Shown here piece by piece: positions 5,901 through 11,826 of a stretch of DNA of 13,344 bases. Position 1 is the stretch's first letter. Every line of letters begins with the position of its first letter. Made by a program: the position numbers and the translations under genes. Source of the DNA: JAWLCQ01 sp041687095 (GTDB taxonomy: Bacteria > Planctomycetota > Phycisphaerae > SM23-33); the NCBI GenBank assembly GCA_041687095.1, contig JAWLCQ010000140.1:1-13344 (forward strand), written 5' to 3'. The notes under the pieces were generated by a model. It was not told the DNA's origin. It made no database searches and saw only the letters and a program-made list of their open reading frames with translations.

Positions 5901-8009
5901 ACCATCGCCGGCCCCGCGACGGGGACGGTCACGATCGTCAGCGACGATCGGCCGGCGGTGAGCATCACGGCCACCGACCACCGCGCGAGCGAGAGCGGGA
6001 GCGACACGGGCACGTTCACCCTCACCCGCAGCGGAGCGGGCCTGCTGACGCAGGACGACCTCGTGGTCTACTACACCGTCTCCGGGACCGCCGAGCAGGC
6101 CGACTACGTCGAGGTCCTCCCGGGCGTCGCGACCATCCCCGCCGGGCAGGCGAGCACGACCATCACGATCACCCCCATCGACGACACCCTCTGGAACGAG
6201 GGCGCCGAGACCGTCATCCTCACGCTCCTGACCGACCCCGCCTACACCCTCGGAGCGTCCGCGAGCGACCTCGTCGCCATCGCCGAGAACGACTGGACGG
6301 CGGGGTTCTTCGACATCACGTCGGGGTTCTACGCCAACCGCTCCCCCGTCAATGGAGTGACCACGCAGATCGGGGCGGACAACTGGTGGTACCACAAGGC
6401 CGGGTGGACCACGGGGAACAAGGGCAACAGCTTCTCCACCAACCCCAGCCGCTTCGTGCTGCTGACGGACGGGCGGAGCGGGACCAGCGGGGCGTACGGC
6501 TGGTGGGTGCCGCCCAACCGCCCGTACCTCTACAACGGCAAGGTGGACGCGACGGGGCACGCGGGCATCCAGAGCGGGACGTCGATGGGCACGGGGGTGT
6601 ACGTCGACGCCGCGAACGGGACCATGCTCGCCCTGGAGTGGAAGGCCCCCATCGCCTGCATCGTGGACGCGAGCTACACCTTCATCGGGCGGAACCACTC
6701 CTCCAGCGATCTGGAGTTCCACCTGGGCTTCTCCAGCGGGACCAACTGGGTCAAGCTGGGCAGCCCGAGTTGGGTGCTCGTGACGGAGGACAACGTCGTC
6801 GGCAGCGAGCGGACGCTCTCGGCGAGCGGGATCCGCCTGAATGCGGGCGAGTCCATCATCCTGTGCGTCAACTGCTACGACCTGGACGACTACGACGGGG
6901 CGCTCATCACCGGGGGGATCACCTTCAACCCCCTGCCCGAGGTGACGATCGCCGCCACCGACCCCGAGGCCTTTGAGCAGGGGCAGGAGACGGCGACCTA
7001 CACTGTGACCCGCGTCGGGCCCACCACGGGCGACCTGACGGTGTACTTCGGGGTGGACGCGAGTTCCACGGCGAGCGCGGGGGACTACACGCTCTCGCAC
7101 ACCGCTTCGGTGGTGATCCCGGACGGGCAGGCGTCGGCGGTCATCACGCTGACTCCCATCGACGACGCCCTGATCGAGACCCCCGAAACCCTCACGCTCG
7201 TCCTGCTCCCCCACACCGCCTACGCCCTCGGAACCCCCCTCGCCGCCACCGCCGTCATCTTCGACAACGACACCATCCCGGGCGACGTCAACGGCGACGG
7301 CCTGGTCGACGCGGCCGACATCGACGACGTCTTCGCCCACTTCACCGACGCCGGAACCGCCCCGCACGACCTCAACGCCGACGGCCGCGTGGATGACGAC
7401 GATGTCGCCGTGCTGGTCCGCGACATCCTGGGGACCCAGTACGGGGACGCGACGCTCGACGGGACGGTGGACCTGGATGACCTGACCGTGCTGGGGACGT
7501 TCTACGGTTCGAGCGGGCAGGGCTGGGCGCAAGGCGACTTCAACGGCGATGGCCGCGTGGACCTGGACGACCTGACGCTGCTGGGGACCTTCTACGGGTT
7601 CGTCTCCGCAAGCGCCCCGGAGGCGACCCTCCTCGCCGTCGCAAGCTACGAAACCGCCGCCCCCGACGCGAGCGAGCCCACCGCCGCCGCCGAACCCACC
7701 GCCCCACCGCTCCGCAGCACACCGCTGCACGCGTACTCGCCGGCGCGGCGCGCGGGATCCGACGGAGCGGCCGACGAGGAGCAAGCGGAGAGCACCGCAT
7801 CCCTGCGCGAGACGCCCCTGGAACTCCCGTACCCGCTCCTGCCGCCCGCACGGCCGGGGAACGCCGATCAGGAACCGACGGACTCCGTGCGGAGCCTCCA
7901 GAGCGCCGACCGGACCGCCCGGGACGTGCGGTTCGCCCGGGAGGCGGCTGTCCCGCGCCTCGATCTGCTGGACCTGCTTGCCCCGGAGGTGCTCCCCGGC
8001 GTATTGTGA
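2946..8009 (+). CDS. LEPR-type secreted multidomain protein: pectate-lyase-like beta-helix, Calx-beta, dockerin
   Basis: 1687 residues from the GTG at 2946, which follows AAGGAG by 7 nt. Residues 8-18 read LEALEERILLS, a variant of the planctomycete LEPR-XLL N-terminal motif. Next come Ig-like regions (about 45-250), then a pectate-lyase-3 type beta-helix (about 253-789) opening with FNVRDYGAVGDGVTDD, and a BACON-like beta domain (about 789-889). Three Calx-beta modules lie at about 893-1001, 1002-1115 and 1331-1443. The second and third are separated by an unrecognised Trp- and Gly-rich region (1117-1329). Residues 1444-1552 hold four Ca-binding loops such as DVNGDGLVDAADI and DFNGDGRVDLDDL, forming two dockerin-like pairs. 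A Pro/Ala/Glu-rich tail of about 135 residues ends the protein. It probably acts outside the cytoplasm on, or binds, a polysaccharide. The catalytic residues of the helix cannot be assigned, so a purely adhesive or structural role is possible. Confidence 0.9.
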   Translation: MNVRTNALEALEERILLSVLYPDLLSASAPADHPALPGEMDVFAPPVDALPPSPAAPAFAEWTRSAGPDDVLTVTGDLFSSLAFDNLGRDTRFTVFGQTSPTDATLAPADILRLDASRGAVVLDDALPAHSAYLVWCANDAGYGRPAIVNATDAWWVGPKVASRGDTVSAYGRNLSHDNGTTTAWVYLQPAGGPGRWVTPSAVNPYKVDFPVPADLANGSYEVWVHNGHGGAYGWSQAGSLTVDDGMPWTATVFNVRDYGAVGDGVTDDRPAIVAAYTAARNAGDWNTVYFPAGTYAVGTSISIQTKQRWVGDGMNATSIVSHANWGTTGSYALLGGGGSHNEVVGLTLQANAGYTYPFLVHRRGLTNTRYTGVRFRAQGRDVVDAHSSTRLFFTGCELIGKQTFLGTASQVFIDGTDYYATNDAGVMWYTWGGDDISVTNSTGQDYDNSDPNSSAGWGQGRWFTGNGIWGSGVNTYIGDNATHDLAVRPLCGEQNTGEQLMWEGNNVRFRASPTAATDTTVTLPGAWNLAGAWLTITDGKGVGQVREITAYDAVTKALTVRTPFNVVPDATSVCTIGNVTANLVIYNNHFDGKSTYATQNTASTAIEPFGGCHNVVAAANTLTEVRTGISLWGLANGDPAGFQACYWNLYTDNTITNTRTAINTTTSTIDDEGPGSAHLGNTFRNTVITGTSQNAVRHAASRPPEAAASLTVFEDLTITDSGYAIVCSGPVADAVFYSNDVSLGGATYWGSRAIEFTSGQVPVLRDNTWTGYETTYAGPSPGAILELPTRVLTADVESGSSVVLGLPVWNVGPVGLSWSATDNADWIALAPTGGSVPDEQSAGSVTLTCTAKSYLEPGVHEGVVTITGAGWVQRATVLLTVSGTSGSPPPPATVTLTASDPAAAEAPTDTGTFTFTRSNAAGELRVRYTVGGSAGGDDYDETLSGYVVFAPGQDTLTLTLTPNDDDLIERDETVILTLAPDEDYTIAGPATGTVTIVSDDRPAVSITATDHRASESGSDTGTFTLTRSGAGLLTQDDLVVYYTVSGTAEQADYVEVLPGVATIPAGQASTTITITPIDDTLWNEGAETVILTLLTDPAYTLGASASDLVAIAENDWTAGFFDITSGFYANRSPVNGVTTQIGADNWWYHKAGWTTGNKGNSFSTNPSRFVLLTDGRSGTSGAYGWWVPPNRPYLYNGKVDATGHAGIQSGTSMGTGVYVDAANGTMLALEWKAPIACIVDASYTFIGRNHSSSDLEFHLGFSSGTNWVKLGSPSWVLVTEDNVVGSERTLSASGIRLNAGESIILCVNCYDLDDYDGALITGGITFNPLPEVTIAATDPEAFEQGQETATYTVTRVGPTTGDLTVYFGVDASSTASAGDYTLSHTASVVIPDGQASAVITLTPIDDALIETPETLTLVLLPHTAYALGTPLAATAVIFDNDTIPGDVNGDGLVDAADIDDVFAHFTDAGTAPHDLNADGRVDDDDVAVLVRDILGTQYGDATLDGTVDLDDLTVLGTFYGSSGQGWAQGDFNGDGRVDLDDLTLLGTFYGFVSASAPEATLLAVASYETAAPDASEPTAAAEPTAPPLRSTPLHAYSPARRAGSDGAADEEQAESTASLRETPLELPYPLLPPARPGNADQEPTDSVRSLQSADRTARDVRFAREAAVPRLDLLDLLAPEVLPGVL

Positions 8010-8047
8010 TGCGCGTTCCCGGCAGTTCGCAGGCAGCGTCGGTTGGA

Positions 8048-8079
8048 CGTGGTTGCTCCGCTTCGCTCCGCAAGCCACG
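8048..8079. repeat. Hairpin with conserved 13-nt loop, after the surface protein gene
   Basis: CGTGGTTGC (8048-8056) pairs with GCAAGCCACG (8070-8079) with one bulged base, around the loop TCCGCTTCGCTCC. That loop differs by one base from the loop of the hairpin at 53-81, whose stem is unrelated. Placed 38 bp after the surface protein stop, it could act as a transcription end or mRNA stabiliser, but no U-run follows. Confidence 0.6.
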
Positions 8080-8183
8080 GCACCCGCCCGTGAATGAACT
8101 GGGCGCCCCGGAACGCAAGACATCAGCGGTTCCCCCCCGCTCCCGCCCGGGCGCGTGAGCGAACCACAACCAAAGGATGGCCC

Positions 8184-8444
8184 ATGAAGGACAAGCACAA
8201 CATTCTCGGGATTCACATCACGGACCGCCTGACCGAGGCCGTCGAGGTGCAGCGGCACCTGACGGAGTACGGCAAGTTCATCCGCACCCGCCTGGGGTTG
8301 CACGACGTGACGGCCAATTCGCCCAACGGGCTGCTCCTGTGCGAGATGGTCGGGCCCGACGAGATGGTCGCCGAACTCGCCCGCGTCCTCAACGCCATCG
8401 AGGGTGTCGAGACCAAGCTCATCGTCTTCGAGCACGAGGACTGA
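8184..8444 (+). CDS. TM1266-like iron-only hydrogenase system regulator (ACT-like)
   Basis: An 86-residue protein matching the small TM1266 family annotated as putative regulators of the iron-only hydrogenase system. These have an ACT/NikR-C-like fold and are thought to sense a small molecule and form oligomers. Visible family features are the opening strand ILGIHITDR, the segment LTEYGKFIRTRLGL, and the closing helix-strand LARVLNAIEGVETKLIVFE. The ATG at 8184 is chosen because AAAGGA (8172-8177) precedes it by 6 nt and the fold begins immediately; a longer frame from 8094 adds only low-complexity Pro/Arg/Ala residues. No clear promoter is seen. No hydrogenase or HydEFG gene is near, so its target is unknown. 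A related ACT-like protein with another role is possible. Confidence 0.8.
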   Translation: MKDKHNILGIHITDRLTEAVEVQRHLTEYGKFIRTRLGLHDVTANSPNGLLLCEMVGPDEMVAELARVLNAIEGVETKLIVFEHED

Positions 8445-8482
8445 TACGCGTTCACGGGAGTGCGGGTGATGAGTCCCGCACC

Positions 8483-8555
8483 GCCTCGAAAAAGGGGACA
8501 GGCACCTGCGCGGCAAGAAGCATGCCGCTACGGAGCCAGTCCCCTTTTTCGAGGC
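8483..8555. repeat. REP-like palindrome, copy 1
   Basis: GCCTCGAAAAAGGGGAC (8483-8499) is a perfect 17-bp inverted repeat with 8539-8555. The 39-nt interior contains its own stem, GCGGCA with TGCCGC around AGAAGCA. The invariant parts shared with copy 2 are GGGGACAGGCACCT and CGGAGCCAGTCCCC. The A5/T5 tracts would end an RNA in a U-run within the stem, so it could also work as a bidirectional terminator for the regulator gene and the sulfatase gene. The form resembles REP-type elements mobilised by RAYT (Y1) transposases; no such transposase is in the window. Confidence 0.8.
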
Positions 8556-8559
8556 TCCC

Positions 8560-8619
8560 TGCGCCTTTCCCGCCTGCGCCTCTCCCGCCTGCGCCTTTCC
8601 CGCCTGCGCCTTTCCCGCC
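8560..8619. repeat. 15-bp tandem repeat, four units
   Basis: Four consecutive copies of TGCGCCTTTCCCGCC, with a single T-to-C change in the second, followed by a degenerate fifth (8620-8634). It begins 5 bp after the REP-like palindrome and ends shortly before the sulfatase stop. Although a frame is open through it, there is no ribosome site or known protein, so it is treated as non-coding. Confidence 0.85.
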
Positions 8620-8644
8620 TTCGTATCTCGGCGTGCCCCTTTCC

Positions 8645-10069
8645 TCACGCCTTCGCTGCGGTTCGCGAAGGCGTGCGCGGTTGCCCCACCGCCTGCGACG
8701 ACTGCAGCGCGTCCCCGATGAGGGTGCGGCGGTTCTGGTCGCGGAGGACGGCGGCGTCGATGGCGTCGGGGTCCCAGTCGGCGAAGGCCATCGCCAGCAG
8801 CCGCTCCTTCACCGTCGCGTAGGCGGGGTCGTCGATGACGTTCCGCGTCTCGCGGGGGTCGGTTTCGAGGTCGAACAGTTCCATGCCCTGGCGGTGGTAG
8901 TAGTTGAGCTTGTGCTGACGGTAGCGGACCATGCGCTCGGGGCCCTGGGTGTCGCACGCGTAGTAGTCGCAGAAGATCGGGATGTCGGGCAGCGCCGCGC
9001 CCTGCGTGCAGGCGGCCCACAGCGAGCGGCCGTCCTGCGGGATGTTCCACCCCTCGACGCCCGCGGCGTCGCGGAGGGTAGGGAACAGGTCCAGCAGCGA
9101 CACGGGCGTGTCCACCCGCGCACCCTCCCGCACGCCCAACTGCGGGCCCGAGACGATCAGCGGGACGCGGGCGGACTCCTCGTAGAAGAGGTTCTTGCCC
9201 CACAGCCCGTGCTCGCCCCACATGTCCCCGTGGTCGGAGGTGTAGAGGATCACGGTGTTCTCCGCGTGCCCCCCGCGCTCGAGCGCCTCGAGCACCTGCC
9301 CGATCCACCCGTCGAGCATCGTCACCATGGCGAGGTAGGCCTGGCGGGACTGGCGGGTCTGCTCGGGCGTGAAGCGGTCGAAGCCCCAGACGGTGTCCGA
9401 CCAGTGCACGTTGCGGCCAAAGAGGCTCTCCCGCGGGACGGGCGGGGGGATCTCGACGTCGTTGTAGAGGTCGAACGCGCTGCGCGAGCAGTGCAGCGGG
9501 TAGTGCGGGAACCCGAAGCCCACGCACAGGCAGAACGGCTGCTCCGCGGGGTGCGTATCGAGGAAGCGGACGGCGTCGTCGCGCTTCGGGAGGTCCCCGG
9601 TGGTGAACGTGTCATCGTCCTCGACGCGGACCCGCGACCAGCAGCCGTGCCCGGTCCCATTGCCCGTCTCCTCGCCCCGGCGGAACCCGCTGACCTTGTG
9701 GATCCCCTCGTGCCAGTGCTCCTGGAACCCGTGGAGGTTGTCGGGCCCGATGAAGTGCATCTTCCCGTCCATGATCGTGCGGTAGCCCTGGGCGCGGAGC
9801 ATGTGGGCCCAGGTGGGGATGTTGCTCGCCAGGGGCGACCCGATGTCCCACGCCTCGATGCGGTGGCAGAGCAGCCCGCTCATGAACGACGACCGCGACG
9901 GGACGCACAGCGAGAAGTTGCAGTAGGCGTTGTCGAACGTGGTCCCGCGGGCGGCGAGGCGGTCGAGGACGGGCGTGCGGGCGAAGTCCGCTCCCATGCA
10001 GCCCATCGTCTGCGGGGCGTGCTCGTCACTGACGATGATCAGGAAGTTCGGTCGCTTCGGATCGGGCAT
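8645..10069 (-). CDS. Cys-type sulfatase, choline-sulfatase-like
   Basis: A 474-residue alkaline-phosphatase-superfamily sulfatase that hydrolyses sulfate esters. The active-site signature is CVPSRSSFMSG with Cys55 (to become formylglycine) and Arg59. Metal ligands are likely Asp15 in VSDEH and Asp279-His280 in YTSDHGDMWGEHG; Lys103 and His105 in GKMHFIGPD and Lys292 complete the pocket. The GKMHFIGPD and YTSDHGDM blocks resemble choline sulfatases more than classic arylsulfatases. The ATG at 10069 is chosen because AGGAGA precedes it closely and the family's first strand follows; an extension to 10129 adds no recognised sequence. No signal peptide is visible, so it is probably cytoplasmic. 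A Cys-type enzyme needs a maturase (anaerobic radical-SAM or oxygen-dependent type), not present here. The last residues are encoded by a hairpin. The substrate is not certain. Confidence 0.92.
   Translation of the reverse strand: MPDPKRPNFLIIVSDEHAPQTMGCMGADFARTPVLDRLAARGTTFDNAYCNFSLCVPSRSSFMSGLLCHRIEAWDIGSPLASNIPTWAHMLRAQGYRTIMDGKMHFIGPDNLHGFQEHWHEGIHKVSGFRRGEETGNGTGHGCWSRVRVEDDDTFTTGDLPKRDDAVRFLDTHPAEQPFCLCVGFGFPHYPLHCSRSAFDLYNDVEIPPPVPRESLFGRNVHWSDTVWGFDRFTPEQTRQSRQAYLAMVTMLDGWIGQVLEALERGGHAENTVILYTSDHGDMWGEHGLWGKNLFYEESARVPLIVSGPQLGVREGARVDTPVSLLDLFPTLRDAAGVEGWNIPQDGRSLWAACTQGAALPDIPIFCDYYACDTQGPERMVRYRQHKLNYYHRQGMELFDLETDPRETRNVIDDPAYATVKERLLAMAFADWDPDAIDAAVLRDQNRRTLIGDALQSSQAVGQPRTPSRTAAKA
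8646..8675. terminator. Hairpin spanning the sulfatase stop codon
   Basis: CACGCCTTCGC (8646-8656) pairs perfectly over 11 bp with GCGAAGGCGTG (8665-8675), loop of 8 nt. The stem covers the last codons and most of the TGA stop of the minus-strand sulfatase. There is no U-run directly after it on the minus strand, so an attenuating or mRNA-protecting role is as likely as true termination. Confidence 0.45.
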
Positions 10070-10099
10070 GATCTCTCCTGTGCTTACAGCGGCAGCCAC

Positions 10100-10128
10100 A
10101 GCATAGTGCGCGGGGGCGGGGGCGTCCA
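10100..10128 (-). promoter_or_regulatory. Candidate promoter of the sulfatase gene
   Basis: On the minus strand, TGGACG (10128-10123) and TATGCT (10105-10100) are 17 nt apart; each matches the usual hexamer at four of six positions. The transcript would start about 25 nt before the ATG, leaving room for the AGGAGA ribosome site. Confidence 0.4.
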
Positions 10129-10153
10129 CCGGAACCCTTGCATTCCACCCTCC

Positions 10154-10174
10154 CGAGAACGGTTACCTTTCTCG
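10154..10174. repeat. Short inverted repeat between divergent genes
   Basis: CGAGAA (10154-10159) and TTCTCG (10169-10174) form a perfect 6-bp inverted repeat with a 9-nt centre. It lies between the divergent sulfatase and flavoprotein genes and could be a regulator-binding site, but a match this short can arise by chance. Confidence 0.25.
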
Positions 10175-10246
10175 CAGTCGGCCCGGCCGGGGCTTGCCGT
10201 TTGGCGTCCGTTTCTTCTTCTCCACCGCCCGTCCCCCGCTTCGCGG

Positions 10247-10252
10247 TACAAT
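10247..10252 (+). promoter_or_regulatory. -10 box of the flavoprotein gene
   Basis: TACAAT preceded by GG, seven bases before the GTG at 10260. No -35 box of usual sequence is found 15-19 nt upstream. The spacing puts the transcription start at or next to the first base of the start codon, as in leaderless messages. Confidence 0.55.
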
Positions 10253-10259
10253 CGCCCCC

Positions 10260-11654
10260 GTGAGCGAACCGGACCACTCATCCTCCGACGTCCTCATCGC
10301 CGGCGCCGGCGCCGCGGGGCTGCTCGCCGCCATCGCCGCCGCCCAGCGCGGGGCGCGCGTCCTCGTCGTCGAGCACCTCCCCCGCCCGGGCGTCAAGCTC
10401 CTCGCCACCGGCGGGGGGCGCTGCAACCTCACCAACACCGACGACCGCTCCGCCTTCCTCGCCGCCCTCGGCCGCCAGGGCCGCTTCGCCCAGCCCGCCC
10501 TCGACGCCTTCGGCCCCGAGGACCTCCGCGCCCTCCTCGAACGCCTGCACGTCCCCACTGTCGTCTCCGACGGCGGGGGCGTCTACCCCCGGACCCAACG
10601 CGCCGCCACCGTCCAGACCGCCCTCTGGAAGCACGCCGAATCCCTCGGCGTCCGCTTCCTCCTCGGCGTCCGCGTGACGGACATCGCCCTGCGCGACGCG
10701 GGCGAGGCAGACCGCTGCTCCACGCCCCGCGAAGGCCGAGCGCATCGGCCGGAGTCCAGCGAGGCCCCTCCCCCCTCCGCGACCCCCGCGTTCTCCGCGG
10801 TGAATCGCGTGCTGACGGGCCTGCGGACGTCGGCGGGGACGCTCCACGCCCCGCGCGTGATCCTCGCCACCGGCGGGCGGGGCTACCCCGACCTGGGGGC
10901 CAGCGGGATCGGATTCACCCTCGCCGAGCGCACCGGCCACACCGTCGTGCCCCCCGTCCCCGCCCTGGTCCCGCTGGAACTCTCCGACCCCTGGGTCCGC
11001 TCGCTCCCGGGCATCGCCCTGCCCCGCGCCCGCCTCCGCATCGACGAGCCCCGCAACGCCCCCCAGCGGACGGGCGAGCTGCTCTTCACCCACCGGGGCC
11101 TGTCGGGGCCGGCCGTGCTGAACCTCTCGGGCGACGTCTCCGAGCGCCTCGCCCGCACGGGCGCCCCCGTGCGCCTGCGCCTGTCCGTCCACGCCGACAC
11201 CCCCTCCGCCCAGTGGCGGCAGCGGTTCGACCACTGGCGCCAACGGCAGGGCCGGCGCGAGCTGCCCTCGCTGCTCTGCGACCACCTCCCCGCCGCCCTC
11301 GCCGACGCCCTCTGCCGCGCCGCCGCCCTGCCCCCCCGCACCGCCGCCGCCCACGCCCCCGCCGACGCCCTCCGCCGACTCCTCGAACTGCTCTGCGACG
11401 CCCCCCTCACCGCCACGGGCACCGAGGGCTGGGCGAAGGCCATGGTCACCCGAGGGGGCGTCCGCCTCCGCGACGTCGACCCCCGCACGCTCCAATCCCA
11501 CCATCTCCCCGGCCTCCACTTCGCGGGCGAACTGCTCGACCTCGACGGGCCCTGCGGGGGCTACAACCTTCAGTGGGCCTTCGCCTCCGGATACCTCGCG
11601 GGCGCCTCGGCGGGGCAGAAGGCACCAGGGGAGGAGGGTAGAGGTGAGAGGTGA
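10260..11654 (+). CDS. HI0933/BaiN-family FAD-dependent oxidoreductase
   Basis: A 464-residue flavoprotein of the HI0933 (YhiN, BaiN-like) family, putative NAD(P)/FAD-dependent reductases whose substrates are mostly unknown. The FAD-binding GAGAAG is at 15-20, with the acidic strand end at Glu38, and the hallmark GGGRCNLTN at 51-59. ILATGGRGYPDLG lies near 200-213 and the C-terminal GELLDLDGPCGGYNLQ ends near 437, closing the FAD site. The GTG at 10260 is chosen because the Rossmann strand follows after nine residues; there is no ribosome site, and a -10 box lies 7 nt upstream, so translation is probably leaderless. Residues about 145-186 form a Pro/Ser-rich insertion not expected in the family and coded by repeat-like DNA. 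The last eight residues (GEEGRGER) and the TGA are encoded by heptamer repeats. Length exceeds the usual 400 or so. Confidence 0.9.
   Translation: MSEPDHSSSDVLIAGAGAAGLLAAIAAAQRGARVLVVEHLPRPGVKLLATGGGRCNLTNTDDRSAFLAALGRQGRFAQPALDAFGPEDLRALLERLHVPTVVSDGGGVYPRTQRAATVQTALWKHAESLGVRFLLGVRVTDIALRDAGEADRCSTPREGRAHRPESSEAPPPSATPAFSAVNRVLTGLRTSAGTLHAPRVILATGGRGYPDLGASGIGFTLAERTGHTVVPPVPALVPLELSDPWVRSLPGIALPRARLRIDEPRNAPQRTGELLFTHRGLSGPAVLNLSGDVSERLARTGAPVRLRLSVHADTPSAQWRQRFDHWRQRQGRRELPSLLCDHLPAALADALCRAAALPPRTAAAHAPADALRRLLELLCDAPLTATGTEGWAKAMVTRGGVRLRDVDPRTLQSHHLPGLHFAGELLDLDGPCGGYNLQWAFASGYLAGASAGQKAPGEEGRGER
10734..10804. repeat. Repeat-like insertion inside the flavoprotein gene
   Basis: GGCCGA (10734-10739) and TCGGCC (10745-10750) form a perfect hairpin with loop GCGCA. 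Then comes a segment of form CTCCGCGACCCCCGCGTTCT followed by CCGCGGTGAA (10775-10804), whose reverse complement has the spaced CGCGGAG units seen in a short repeat family that I recall from planctomycetes and other bacteria. It stays in frame and encodes a Pro/Ser/Glu-rich linker. Confidence 0.5.
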
Positions 11655-11662
11655 GAGTGAGG
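11634..11662. repeat. Heptamer repeat block, left arm, overlapping the flavoprotein 3' end
   Basis: About four units of GGTAGAG or GGTGAGA type. The flavoprotein reading frame runs into the block and ends at a TGA made by a repeat unit (11652-11654). It faces the complementary block at 11690-11721 across 27 bp, allowing a stem of about 20 bp in the transcript. Confidence 0.75.
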
Positions 11663-11689
11663 AACTGCAGGAAACGCCGCCCGCGAACA

Positions 11690-11721
11690 CTCTAACCTCT
11701 CACCTCTAACCTCTAACCTCA
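11690..11721. repeat. Heptamer repeat block, right arm
   Basis: About four units of CTCTAAC and CTCTCAC type, reverse-complementary to the block at 11634-11662. It separates the flavoprotein gene from the J-domain gene, which has its own promoter 67 bp further on, so the pair could act as an intergenic terminator-like stem. Confidence 0.75.
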
Positions 11722-11787
11722 CCCGCGTCATCCCGCTCTCCGCCAGGACCCCGGATCCGCGCTAACGCCGCGTAACCAGCGACCGGT

Positions 11788-11793
11788 TATAAT
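11788..11793 (+). promoter_or_regulatory. -10 box of the J-domain gene
   Basis: A perfect TATAAT preceded by GGT. No good -35 box is seen at normal spacing. The transcript would begin near 11800, leaving a leader of about 27 nt with a GAGGG ribosome site. Confidence 0.6.
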
Positions 11794-11826
11794 CCTCGGG
11801 GATTCCGAACCGCGCGAGGGCCGCCG

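Noticed and set aside
8483..8555. REP-like palindrome as a simple intrinsic terminator only
   Set aside because: A second copy with the same conserved blocks but different tracts lies at 13235-13299, so it is a dispersed element, though it may also terminate transcription.
8460..8822. Plus-strand frame with repeated Arg-Leu-Ser residues through the 15-bp tandem repeat
   Set aside because: It starts in intergenic DNA without a ribosome site, runs through the REP-like element and then opposite the sulfatase.
2880..9527. A 2215-residue open frame on the minus strand
   Set aside because: It lies opposite the surface protein, the regulator and part of the sulfatase in another frame, is extremely rich in Gly, Val, Arg and Asp without domains, and arises from the codon bias of the real genes.
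8177..11641. A 1154-residue open frame on the plus strand
   Set aside because: It crosses the sulfatase (opposite strand) and the flavoprotein in a wrong frame, with low-complexity Arg/Pro/Val runs and no domain.
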